DNA of 22,203 bases, from positions 39,267-61,469 of the forward strand of contig JAMYWO010000114.1 in assembly GCA_024220525.1 (NCBI GenBank), written 5' to 3'. Under the pieces are notes generated by a model. The model did not search any database. It was not told where the DNA came from and saw only the letters and a list, made by a program, of their open reading frames with translations. The position numbers were made by a program, and so were the translations under genes. Position 1 is the first letter of the stretch. Every line of letters starts with the position of its first letter. Of this stretch, positions 1-9,055 are shown one piece after another. The DNA is from Cochliopodium minus. Taxonomy: Eukaryota; Discosea; Himatismenida; Cochliopodiidae.

Positions 1-2081
1 AAAAATTTTTTACCAGGCTTTTTCATTGGGTTTGAAGGGACTGTGAAAAGCTCTTGAGCTTCAGCTTTAGAAACAGTAAACTTTGATTTCAAATTTTCAA
101 CAAACTCTTCATCATTGAGGATGTCCTCTTGAAAAAACTGCACCTTGGAAGAATCACTCTGGTTCTCGGTGGTTTGCAACTCATCTTTGGTTTCAGAGAC
201 AGGCTTGAAGAAATCTTCATCATTGTCACTATCAACATCTCCGTCATTTCCTAACGTGTGATCTCCTTGCTTGTCGTCTCCATATACCAACTGCATTAGA
301 TCTATTTTCTTGAATTTCTTTTTGGCATTTTCTATGATGTTTTCCTTCCATTTCACATCACTTGCTACATAATCTACGATTTTTTCAACTTCAATTTCCT
401 TTTTCGGGTCTTTTTCATATTTAACAGTTATTCCTTCTTCATCATCTTCATCGTCATCATCATTTTCATCTTCATCTTCACCAGATTCATCATCTAAATT
501 TCCCTTTTCAAATTGTATCTCTTCTCCAGATTCCCCTTCAAAACTATCATCTTCATTTTCTTCAATGTTATCATTATTTAACTTGAATCCTTCAGGTACA
601 GGTCTTCTTTTTCTACTGTGTCTTTCTTCGAAATCAGTGTTTTCGTTTTCGTGCATGTCATCATCTTTGTAGTAGTCATCGTTAACATCTTCATCTTCCA
701 TGTTTATTTCTCCTTCATCATCATCTTTGCCATCGCTTTCATCACTTTCTTCACTTTCATCCTCCTCTCCATTATTTTCTTCTTTGAAAGCAGAATTCAA
801 AAGAGGTTTTGAAGATCCAAAAAGTTGTATGGTAGATTTGGAAAGGTTTTGATCGATTGTTTGATCAATAGTTTGCAGATTTTTAACCAACTTTTGTCCA
901 TCGCTCACAATGGGCTTTATGATGTCCTCTTTGGATTCTTCTTCATCACTGTCATCCTCTTTAGGTTGGGTAACAATACTTGAAGGTTGAGAATAAAGTA
1001 CTTTGTTCTTAGGGAGATTGATGTAAACAGCATCCTTGTCATAAATGAGCTGCCCAAAGTTAGACATGGGTGCGTAGATGGTTTTTTCTTTGTCTGAGAG
1101 AGTTCTCTTTTGGTTTAAAGAAGAAGGAAGAGGACAAGGATCAGGTAGAACACTGAGATCATGAATGGAAAGATCTCCACAACCAGGAACATGAAGAAGA
1201 GTATCTTTTTTCAGAACAGCACCTCTAAGGTACCCAAAGAAAGCCACAGTTCTGTCGCAGTAAGGATTACACTGCACTTCGTATTCATCTGTGAGATCTT
1301 CCAAACGATCAACGAGGAGATAAGGATGCGCAGTTCTCCACAAAAGAGGTTTGAATTTCGATACAGAAATGAATCTGGAGAGATTGAAGATTTCTCTTTT
1401 TGGATATTTTCCATTGATCAAACCAGATAGATAGAATAATTTCGCTCCATCGAATAATTCGGTCCAAAATCTCCTCTTCAATTCCTTCTTTGTTTTCCTT
1501 TGGGTCTTTGCATCCTTGAAGAGATCCAAATGTGTCAATACTCCCATCACCTTTGGGAATCCGTGTGTTTGCAACATATTCAACATCTCAAACGTCTCCA
1601 TCTCGAATCCAAATTTTGCATCTATACATGTCAACACCAAATCTGCTATCTTTGAGATATCTAACATCGCATTCACATCATTGGGGCATTCGATGAATGT
1701 TATTCTCTTCTTTTTTCCTGTCACAATGGTTATTGGTCCTCCAACAAATGATACGTTTGTTTTTGTGTAGGTTTTCACCAAACATTTTATCAACAAGGTT
1801 TTTCCTACTTTGGGAGGTCCTGTTACTGCCACTATCAATGGAGGAGGTATATCTGCCTCATCTTCTCTATTTCTCACTGGATTTCTCAATTTTCTCTCTT
1901 TTTTATCTTCACCGTATTGAATCAATTTTTTTGCTCTATTCATACTATTCACAGTGAATGCTCTTGGATCTTTTCCTTTCATATCCAATTTTGGATCCTT
2001 TCCTTTCTTTTTATCCTTCTTCTGTTTCTTTATACCAGCTTGTGGTTCTTTATATTTTTTGTTTTGTTGATAATCCTCCAT
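1..2081 (-). CDS. BMS1: BMS1 ribosome biogenesis GTPase (N-terminal part, runs off window)
   Basis: BMS1 is the nucleolar GTPase that works with RCL1 and U3 snoRNP in 40S subunit assembly. The ATG is at 2081-2079 and the frame stays open leftwards for about 690 codons. A Lys-rich N-terminus precedes a P-loop GPPKVGKT (residues 88-95). Next come the BMS1-type GKKKRITFIECPND block and THLD as the G4 motif. The AARP2CN domain follows, with HPYLLVDRLEDLTDEYE and CDRTVAFFGYLRGA, then LPDPCPLP and LIYDKDAVYINLP, and then a long Asp/Glu-rich segment encoded by 440-800. The classical DxxG G3 motif is not evident, as expected for this family. A donor (CCTG|GTAAAA) at 14/13 suggests that exon 1 ends at 14. 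The C-terminal RIBIOP_C (DUF663) half lies outside the window; family members run about 1,150-1,280 residues. Transcribed divergently from RRP15. Confidence 0.93.
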   Translation of the reverse strand, partial: MEDYQQNKKYKEPQAGIKKQKKDKKKGKDPKLDMKGKDPRAFTVNSMNRAKKLIQYGEDKKERKLRNPVRNREDEADIPPPLIVAVTGPPKVGKTLLIKCLVKTYTKTNVSFVGGPITIVTGKKKRITFIECPNDVNAMLDISKIADLVLTCIDAKFGFEMETFEMLNMLQTHGFPKVMGVLTHLDLFKDAKTQRKTKKELKRRFWTELFDGAKLFYLSGLINGKYPKREIFNLSRFISVSKFKPLLWRTAHPYLLVDRLEDLTDEYEVQCNPYCDRTVAFFGYLRGAVLKKDTLLHVPGCGDLSIHDLSVLPDPCPLPSSLNQKRTLSDKEKTIYAPMSNFGQLIYDKDAVYINLPKNKVLYSQPSSIVTQPKEDDSDEEESKEDIIKPIVSDGQKLVKNLQTIDQTIDQNLSKSTIQLFGSSKPLLNSAFKEENNGEEDESEESDESDGKDDDEGEINMEDEDVNDDYYKDDDMHENENTDFEERHSRKRRPVPEGFKLNNDNIEENEDDSFEGESGEEIQFEKGNLDDESGEDEDENDDDDEDDEEGITVKYEKDPKKEIEVEKIVDYVASDVKWKENIIENAKKKFKKIDLMQLVYGDDKQGDHTLGNDGDVDSDNDEDFFKPVSETKDELQTTENQSDSSKVQFFQEDILNDEEFVENLKSKFTVSKAEAQELFTVPSNPMKKPGKKF

Positions 2082-2291
2082 TTTCTTTTTATATAATCAA
2101 ATGATTGTTTGATTTAATTCAAATTCTATTCTATTCTCAAAAGAGGATATATATTTTATCCCTCACAAAATTTGAACGATTTTTTTTTAATTATTTCTTC
2201 ATCTCTTCTCAAAAATAAAATTAAATAAAAAAAATAAGAATAGTTTGAGAATTCAATCAATAAATTTACCAAAATCAATTACTCAAATCAA
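2082..2291. promoter_or_regulatory. Shared divergent promoter region, BMS1 / RRP15
   Basis: Only 210 bp separate the two start codons, so both 5' UTRs and both core promoters must lie here. It is very AT-rich, with a TATA-like stretch near 2147-2158 and long A and T tracts. I see no recognisable protein-binding site. The call rests on gene arrangement, not on a motif. Confidence 0.55.
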
Positions 2292-3285
2292 ATGAACATA
2301 ATCGATAACAATGTGGATAATGAAAATGAGGATGATTTGATCTCTTCAAATGATGAAGAAGATAATTCATCATCTTCTCATGATGAAGAAATCAAAGATG
2401 AAAAAAATGAAAATATAGAGAATATAGATTTGGATCTTAATTATGGAACAAAAAAAGATCAAGTCGGAGATAAAGATTATCAAGATCCAAATAAAGGGCC
2501 AGGAATCAATTTTCAAATGAGGTAAATAAACTTTTAATTCTTTAATATATTGCGGAATATGGAATTATCAAAATGATCCTCTTGATTTAAAGAATCAAGA
2601 AACCTTTAAAATCTTTCATTCAATATATTCTCAATCTAATTTTTTTAATTTATTTTTCTTCTTTTTTTTTTTTTTAGATTCGCCCAAATTATGAATGAAA
2701 AAGTAAATCAACAAGGAAGTAAAGTAATTTTGTCTGGAGCTCCCCAAATCGAAAGAAACTTGGAAAAACATAAATTCGAAGGAGCAGTCGACAAAGAAGT
2801 CAAAAAACAGAAAAAAGAGTTCAAAATGAGAAATTATGTAATTCCTGACGCTCATACTGATGTTGCTTTTGAAAAAATGGTAAAGAGAATAGCCACTAGG
2901 GGTGTAGTAAAATTATTTAATCTTGTACAAACTCACAAACAATCTATAAATGTATCAGAAAAAAAGAAAAAGCCTGGAAATTCAAAATGTAAGATTATTT
3001 CTTTCTTAATTTTAATTTTTCATTTTAATTTTTTTATCAGTGGAAAATCTTTCAAAAAGAAAATTTCTTGAATTGTTAAAGAATACTGTCAACAAAGAGG
3101 ATAATGATACTGATTCCAAAAAGAAAATTTCCAAGTCTGACGGAAGGGGAGAGAACAAGTGGGAGATCCTCGATGATGACTACATGATGAAAAAGAAAAC
3201 CAAAAAAGATTTTCTTCATGAGAATGATGAAGATGATGATAAGTCAAGTAGTGATGCTCCAAGTTTTAGTGATTCAGACAATTAA
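2292..3285 (+). CDS. RRP15: RRP15-like 60S ribosome biogenesis protein
   Basis: Three exons: 2292-2521, 2678-2988, 3041-3285, giving 261 residues. RRP15 is a nucleolar pre-60S factor. The diagnostic blocks are in the right order: NFQMRFAQIMNEK (about 75-87), a basic coiled stretch EVKKQKKEFKMRNY, the signature RIATRGVVKLFNLVQTHKQS, then SKRKFLELLKN and ENKWEILDDDYMM near the C-terminus. All three match the known human/yeast layout. The first 70 residues and the last 20 are Asp/Glu/Ser-rich, as in many nucleolar factors. Both introns have GT-AG ends: 156 nt with a long T tract, and 52 nt. Splicing restores Arg at the first junction and Leu at the second. The gene lies divergent to BMS1, so factors for both ribosomal subunits share one upstream region. 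Confidence 0.9.
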
Positions 3286-3333
3286 AACAATTATTTTTTA
3301 TTATTTAAAAATCAATCTTTGTTTTTTATGAAA

Positions 3334-3513
3334 ATCATAAGGGGAAATTTTTTTTTCTTTTTTAATATGTGTCTGGACCTCCAGACACATATTTTTAACA
3401 CGATAAAAAAAATCATTCATCTCTATATTGGAGATATAACTTCTAATATACAATTGATATTACATTCAGTGTATGGTGATTCGCATAATTATGCAAATTA
3501 TTTTTCCTTATGA
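3334..3513. mobile_element. MITE-like inverted-repeat element, copy 1 (180 bp)
   Basis: Begins ATCATAAGGGGAAAT and ends with the reverse complement of ATCATAAGGAAAAAT, so the 9-bp tip is a perfect terminal inverted repeat. A second copy lies in an intron at 15654-15828. From about 3378 to the end the two copies differ at only four positions in about 137 bp, so they are recent relatives. The element has no coding capacity and is presumably moved by a transposase encoded elsewhere. This copy carries an internal perfect hairpin (3364-3393) that copy 2 lacks. Flanks read AAA on the left and ATTA on the right, giving no clear target duplication. Confidence 0.75.
3364..3393. repeat. Perfect 14-bp inverted repeat with 2-nt loop
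   Basis: Arms 3364-3377 and 3380-3393 are exact reverse complements (core GTGTCTGGA / TCCAGACAC) around a CC loop. It sits inside MITE-like copy 1. Copy 2 keeps only the right arm. Confidence 0.85.
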
Positions 3514-3672
3514 TATTACAACAGTTTAAATTTTGTTTGTAAAAATTTTATATCCGCTAACAAAGTAGTAATATTTGGACATGTCAAAGTAAAATCTTTA
3601 GATATTCAAATAAATTGAATTTTGGATCTTTTATTACAATCATCTCCTTAATTTTTAATTTTTAAAAATTTT

Positions 3673-5149
3673 TTAATTTTGGCTAAGTTTTTTATTTTGG
3701 TCAAGATCAGGTTTTTTGACTTCAAAGAGGAATAACATAACAATTGAAGCAAATCCCAGAAACATATCAAAAATACAACTGATTGTCATAAACTGCACAA
3801 TATTGCTCAGAAAAGACAACCGAAGAGTGAAGAGAATAGCAATGAATGCAACAAAAATGAAAAATCCATACAACATCACCAATAAAGAAAATTTAAAATA
3901 CTTTTTGAGTTTCATTTCTTTTTTTGTATGATCGATCTTTTGGCTCTTTTCGAATTTATTAATAAGAAATAAACTTCCAATGAAATATGACAAGATACTC
4001 AACCCAAAAGATATGGCAACCGATGATTGAACTATCAGATACAACACACCAGTCCTTTTGTAGGTAGAAGAGCTTATGAACGAGATTGTTTGGGAGACTT
4101 CAATAAAGATCAATAAACCCCAAAAAGACATGTGTGAAATGATAACTAGTTTTTTTCTGCCATTTACTCTTAATACAATATCAGAGTGTATCATCCCTAT
4201 TACAACAACTTTTTATTGTGAAGGGTAAAAATAAAGAAAATTCGAGGCTTGATAAATTACCAGAGACAAAAAAGATTTGTCGCTTCAATGAACTAATAAT
4301 TACCTGAAACTGATAATTTTGAATCCATCCCAAATAACCATAGGCATCAATATAGAATATGAACAAAAAGATTGAATCTGAAAATGAATAAAGGTGTTAA
4401 AATTTGATAGAAGAATTTATAAATTGTTACATAATAGGGAAATACTGATGATGGCCTTTGCATAATACTTTTTTCTTTCATAATAAATGAATTCAATAAA
4501 TTTGTACACTGATAAAATAAACAACACCCCAGAAAGACACAACATCCAAATCATTTTGAAAATCATTGCGCCTCTATTCAATTTATCGTATGGATTGATT
4601 CCGGGAGTGAAATTGATGAGGGTGCTTATATTTTGTTTAACATTTTCACTGAAATTCGAATAAAAATGCTGAAATAAAGAAGATAACTTTGATACACAAA
4701 TTGTTGGGATGGGATTTTTAAAGGTATATTGATCCACCTGATTGCAGGATCTCCATCCATCACTTATCAACACAATTCCTAATCCTCCTGCTTCTTTTAC
4801 AACCTGAATATGTTTTTCAATTGAACATCTACCAAATGAAACCAAAACCACTTTCCCATCAACCTTTAATTGCCATCAAAATTTTAAATTAATTCCAAAA
4901 TTTTTTTTATTTTTTTTTTACCCTAGTTTTGATCGATTTGCAATTATCTGAATCACTTGGTGAAACAATTTCTGCAATGAATGGAGTTACTTTTCTTCTT
5001 AGATACGAAAAAGAGGGAGTTATTTCATTCCATCTACCATTTTTGTTGTTTTTTTCAATTTGATCTGTTCTCCAGCTCAATCCAATACAACTGTTGTTGA
5101 TGTAAGATATCAAAACTATCAATATCAATACTTTTGTAAACTTTGACAT
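3673..5149 (-). CDS. Signal peptide + PA domain + about seven TM segments membrane protein
   Basis: Four minus-strand exons: 5149-4922, 4863-4431, 4377-4261, 4196-3673, giving 433 residues. Introns are 58, 53 and 64 nt, all GT-AG. Residues 1-23 form a signal peptide (hydrophobic core VLILIVLISYI). Residues about 77-135 are a protease-associated (PA) domain: VDGKVVLVSFGRCSIEKHIQ, then EAGGLGIVLISDG and NPIPTICVSKL. N-glycosylation sequons follow (for example NIST). About seven hydrophobic segments come next, starting at MIFKMIWMLCLSGVLFILSV and ending near MFLGFASIVMLFLFEV, then a short charged tail. The topology suggests a lumenal or extracellular PA domain joined to a polytopic membrane core. 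PA domains often bind peptides or protect cargo. No protease or RING domain is present, so the function is unknown. It could be a receptor-like or sorting protein. Confidence 0.8.
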
Positions 5150-5770
5150 TTTTTTAATTAACCATTAATTTGATTAAAAATCAACCAATAAATTTGTACT
5201 ATTTACGTTATTTATTAAGTGATGAATTTGTTTGGAAGCCTCCAACTTTGTTTATTTTTGTTTAAACATGATTTTTTTTTTTTTTTATTCATTCCACCCA
5301 AAGAAATTCTACTCCGCATTTAAAAAGTTTTTTGAAAAAATAGAAAAAAAGACTAAATTTAATGTTAAAAACACCATTATTACAGCAAAAAATTATTTAC
5401 AAAGCCAAGTGTTGAGTTTTACTTTAAACATTTTATCATTTTTGGGTGAATAATCGTTTACACTTATCTTGAACAACCGAATTACACTAGAAAGAAATAA
5501 AAACATTTAAATAATCACTAATTTTGCCAAAAATTTGTATTAAAATTTTTTTTACCCTTGACATAATTCACTTGGTGAAAGGAATAGTCAATTTTCATCT
5601 TTTCTCTTTTCTGAAAGATATGTTGTTAAAATAAATTTTATTACTTACGATGATAGATCAGAAAATTAAATATTTCCATTCTAGTGCAAATCAATTAGGA
5701 ATTACAACCATCTAATCAATTTCTTATTGAATTGCCAAATGTTTTCTATTAAATAAAAAAAAAAATTGAA
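5150..5770. other. Intergenic region between divergent genes, no convincing gene
   Basis: This 621-bp stretch separates the starts of the PA-7TM gene (minus) and the dehydrogenase gene (plus). The 73-codon frame at 5232-5453 is Phe/Lys-rich low-complexity sequence with no splice support, and I do not count it as a gene. On the minus strand a GTAAGT donor at 5648 and a CTTTCAG acceptor at 5611 make a possible 38-nt intron. A second donor (AGG|GTAAAA) follows near 5559, but only peptides under 20 residues result. Promoters of both flanking genes must lie here. Confidence 0.5.
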
Positions 5771-7133
5771 ATGAAGAAAAAAATAGGATTTATTGGAACA
5801 GGTGTAAGTATCATTCAATCAAATCGACCTTTGATAGAAAATATTAAATATTCATTCCCTCTTCAAGGTTATGGGGAAATCTATGGTCAAACATCTCATC
5901 AATCAAAAGAAATATGATTTGTTTATTTACAATAGGTACCTAAAACAATTGATCTCTTCAAAAAAATAATAATCTTAAACACCCTTATAGAACAACAAGC
6001 AAAATTAATGAATTGGTAGAATTAGGAGCTAAATTTACAGGTAAATGAAAAAAAAATTTTATTTTATAAGAAGGCTTCATATCTAAATCAAATTTTATTT
6101 TTTAAGAACCAATAAATATTGCCAAAGAATGTGATGTGGTCTTTTTGATGCTTGGATTCCCTACAGATGTCAGAGAGATGACCATTGGAGATCAAGGGAT
6201 CTTGAAGCACATGAAGAAAGATTCCTTTTTGGTCGATCATACCACCTCGAGCCCTGATTTGGCAAGCAAGATCTATGAGATTGGAAATAGTTTGGGAGGT
6301 ACTGCATTTATCAAAATATCACTATAAATCAAATATTCATGTCAAATTTTACCATCACAGTTCATTGCTACGATGCTCCAGTTTCAGGTGGAGATATTGG
6401 AGCAAGAGAAGCTAGATTGATCGTGATGGTCGGAGGAGAGAAAGAACATTTCGATCAAATCTCTGAAATCATGAATTGTTATTCCAGTGAGCCATTTTTT
6501 AGAAATATCAATTGAGGATTTATACCTTATTTTTACTTTTTTTCAGAACAAGTGAAACTCTTTGGATCTGCAGGAAAAGGCCAACACACAAAAATGTCCA
6601 ACCAAATCATGATTGCGGGTGCTATGGTCGGGCTCATTGAGGGTTTAATTTACGGGTACCTCGATTTTATTTATGGTTTTTTAAAAATCATAATTTTTTT
6701 CCAAGATACAAAGCAGGGTTGGAGTTGAAAGAATTGATTGAGTTGCTCTCTCAAGGAGCTGCTAATTCTGCTTCTATGACTCTCTACGGACCACGTATTT
6801 TGGTAATTTTTCAGACATCTTTGAAACTTTTCAATACTTATTCAAAATAGAAAAGAGATATGGAACCTGGGTTTTATATTGAACACTTTGTCAAAGATTT
6901 GGTATTTAATTTAAATTGATCGATCAATTTTACCTTTTTTCTATTTTTTTTATTATAATTTAATAAAGGAAATCTGTTTGGATGAATGCAAAAAGATGCG
7001 ACTCAATTTGTCTGGTTTAGAATTAGCTCATAAATTCTATAAGACTGCTGTCAATGAAGGACTTGGAAAGAAAGGGACCCAAGCGCTATTATTAGTATTA
7101 GAAAAATTGAATAATGTTGAAATTAAGTATTAA
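5771..7133 (+). CDS. 3-hydroxyisobutyrate dehydrogenase-like (beta-hydroxyacid dehydrogenase family)
   Basis: Nine exons (5771-5803, 5868-5935, 5991-6040, 6107-6298, 6361-6486, 6547-6655, 6706-6802, 6851-6901, 6969-7133), 296 residues, a normal family length. These NAD(P)-dependent enzymes interconvert a beta-hydroxyacid and its semialdehyde; HIBADH acts in valine breakdown. The Rossmann start is KIGFIGTGVMGKSM, with dinucleotide motif GTGVMG at 9-14. The substrate motif DAPVSGG lies at 119-125, and the catalytic-lysine motif GKGQHTKMSNQ puts Lys at 172. The C-terminal half (VGLIEGLIYGYKAGLELKE, then RILKRDMEPGFYIEHFVKDL, then KKGTQALLLVLEKLNN) resembles the plant HIBADH-like proteins more than the animal mitochondrial enzyme. 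No mitochondrial presequence is visible. The exact substrate is uncertain. Confidence 0.88.
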
Positions 7134-7138
7134 TCTTT

Positions 7139-8892
7139 ATGATTGAACATATTTATAAAAAAAAAAAAATAGTGAATGAAATAAAAAATATATTTTCTAT
7201 GAAATATGCAGATCTCCTTGATATTTATGATAAATATAACAATGAAATAGATGTACATTTGTTCATTTTGAAGGGAGATAAAAAGGGCTTAAAGGATTTC
7301 ATAAGCTCATCTGTTCCCAATATCATCAGGAAAGAAAAGGAATCCCTAATAGATGAATATGAGATTAAATTATCCAAAATGGATCAAAAGGATAAAGAAG
7401 TGGAAAATTATAGAGGAAAATTATACCAATCATTTGATGATGAGGTGATAGAATTAAAGAAGTTCTACATTAATTATGAAGATTCCTTATTTGGTCTATA
7501 TCCCATCCTGTTGGCTTCGATCATGAATGATATGGAAGCAATAAAGATTTTGATTGAGACAGATCTATGTGATTTGACTTCTCAAGATTATTATGGCAAT
7601 ACCGTCTGCCATCATCTTGTGATGAATGATAATTTCGAGATGATCCCTTATTTTCTGAACATTGAGCCCAAATTGAAAGAGTTAAAGGACAAATATAATG
7701 GAACCTATCTGGATATACAAAAGATGATCAATCCAGAACCATCCAGAGTTAATTCCCTTCAAAATATCCTTTTTGAAAAATTGACAAACAAAAAATTACT
7801 TGAAAATTTAAAGCTGTCAAAGGATCAAAGAAGGGAATGGATCAAAAAGAACAGTATCCCCTCCAAAATCAACAAGCTAGAAGAGGATATTCAAAGGAGA
7901 TACCATGAATTCAAGAAATCAAGGCCTCCAAGAGTATACCTCGATCATGATCCAAAGATTGGGAATTATTTGAGAGCAGGAGAAAAGTTTAGTAAATATC
8001 AGGTAAATATATTTAATTTTATTGTGAAAAAATTTAAATTTTTCTTCTTTTGAAAAGATTGTTGGTGAATATCTTGGTGAAATTTGCAATAAGAAGCTTG
8101 ATGAGAAAATAGATGAATATATAATGATTTGGGAGGAACAATCCAAATCTCTTAACGAGATATCCAAGAATTTCTTCTTTGTTTCACACGAGACGAGTGA
8201 GTATATCCTTCAAGATATCGACGCTTTTGAATATTCTGGATATTTCGCGATGATGTCTTCTGCATTTCCAAATCTGATTAACGTCATGGTTAAAAATTGT
8301 GAAGGGGTGGAGATTAGGTATGTATTTGTTGCATTGGAAGATATAGAAAGGGGGGATGTGTTAGCATTTGACTATGGATTGGATCATGATGGTGAATATA
8401 TTTTTTATTTTTTTTGAAAAATCATCTCAATTTCATTTAGTGAAGAGAATGTCTTATTACGAACAAAGAAAGGAGAGACTTCTTTCTTTCTTCAGATTTT
8501 GGTCCTCCCACGACTTATCTCCCTTCTTTTCTCCTCCCTTCTACCCCCTTCCTTCGTGCGAGAGCTTCGAGGAGCTCATCAACTCTAGAATCTTCCATCA
8601 AAAACTATTCTACATCTTTTACACACCCTCTTCTTTCATTTGGTTGTTGTGCAATAAAGTCTTTACTCTTGATCTTTCCATCACACTTCTTAATCTCTTT
8701 TTGGAAAATTACAAAGAGGAGAATGTAAAATGGGTTGAAGTTTTGTACCGTGAATTGATTTCCTATTGTCAGTATTCTTTGCTTCATCCTAATGATTTGT
8801 TGATATTGGTTGGAAACAAGCTTGAATGTGTTCCTCTTTTAGATATCTATCTACTTTTCAGAGATTTTAACATCGATCACCATTCCAATTGA
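7139..8892 (+). CDS. Ankyrin-repeat plus SET-domain protein
   Basis: Three exons: 7139-8002, 8058-8391, 8441-8892, 549 residues; introns 55 and 49 nt. The N-terminal 110 residues are charged and helical. Ankyrin-like repeats occupy about 115-195 (GLYPILLASIMNDMEAIKIL, then DYYGNTVCHHLVMNDNFEMI). A SET-like domain spans about 265-400: IGNYLRAGEKFSKYQIVGEYLGEI, DAFEYSGYFAMMSSAFPN, then VFVALEDIERGDVLAFDYG. SET enzymes are protein-lysine methyltransferases. Here the usual NHSxxPN motif reads SSAFPN (355-360), while the tyrosine motif FDYG (392-395) is kept, so activity is open. The C-terminal 150 residues are aromatic and Leu-rich and unrecognised. The first ATG is 5 bp after the dehydrogenase stop; Met21 (ATG at 7199) is an alternative start. 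No zinc-binding post-SET cysteines were seen. Confidence 0.75.
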
Positions 8893-9055
8893 ATATTATT
8901 CTTTTCTTTTCATATTTTTTCTGCAAAATTAAATGAATATATATTCCATTTACATGGATTCTCTGAATTTCAGATAAAAAAGATAGCCATGAATTCATAA
9001 TTACCAATAATCAAGCTTCCTTAAATTTTAAAAAAAAAAAAAATTTCCTGTGTAA

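Larger units (their letters stand above)
3286..3672. other. Convergent intergenic spacer with a MITE-like repeat
   Basis: Spacer between the 3' ends of RRP15 and the PA-7TM gene. Apart from the inverted-repeat element at 3334-3513 it holds only AT-rich sequence in which the two 3' UTRs must end. No ORF here looks like a real gene: the 64-codon frame across the repeat varies between the two copies at replacement sites. Confidence 0.6.

Noticed and set aside
1161-1957. Several plus-strand frames inside the BMS1 region
   Set aside because: They are shadows of the minus-strand BMS1 exon, whose conserved motifs cover the same stretch.
3319-3513. 64-codon plus-strand frame across MITE copy 1, similar to a frame across copy 2
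   Set aside because: The shared peptide reflects the shared repeat. Three of the four differences between copies change amino acids and the frames use different upstream sequence, so there is no sign of selection on protein.
5232-5453. 73-codon plus-strand frame in the large intergenic region
   Set aside because: Phe/Lys-rich low-complexity composition, no recognisable motif and no good splice or neighbour context.
5549-5648. Possible decayed copy of exon 1 of the PA-7TM gene (shared TTTCACCAAGTGA and a following AGGGTAAAA donor)
   Set aside because: The identity is only 13 bp plus a common donor context. The rest does not align, so chance is likely.
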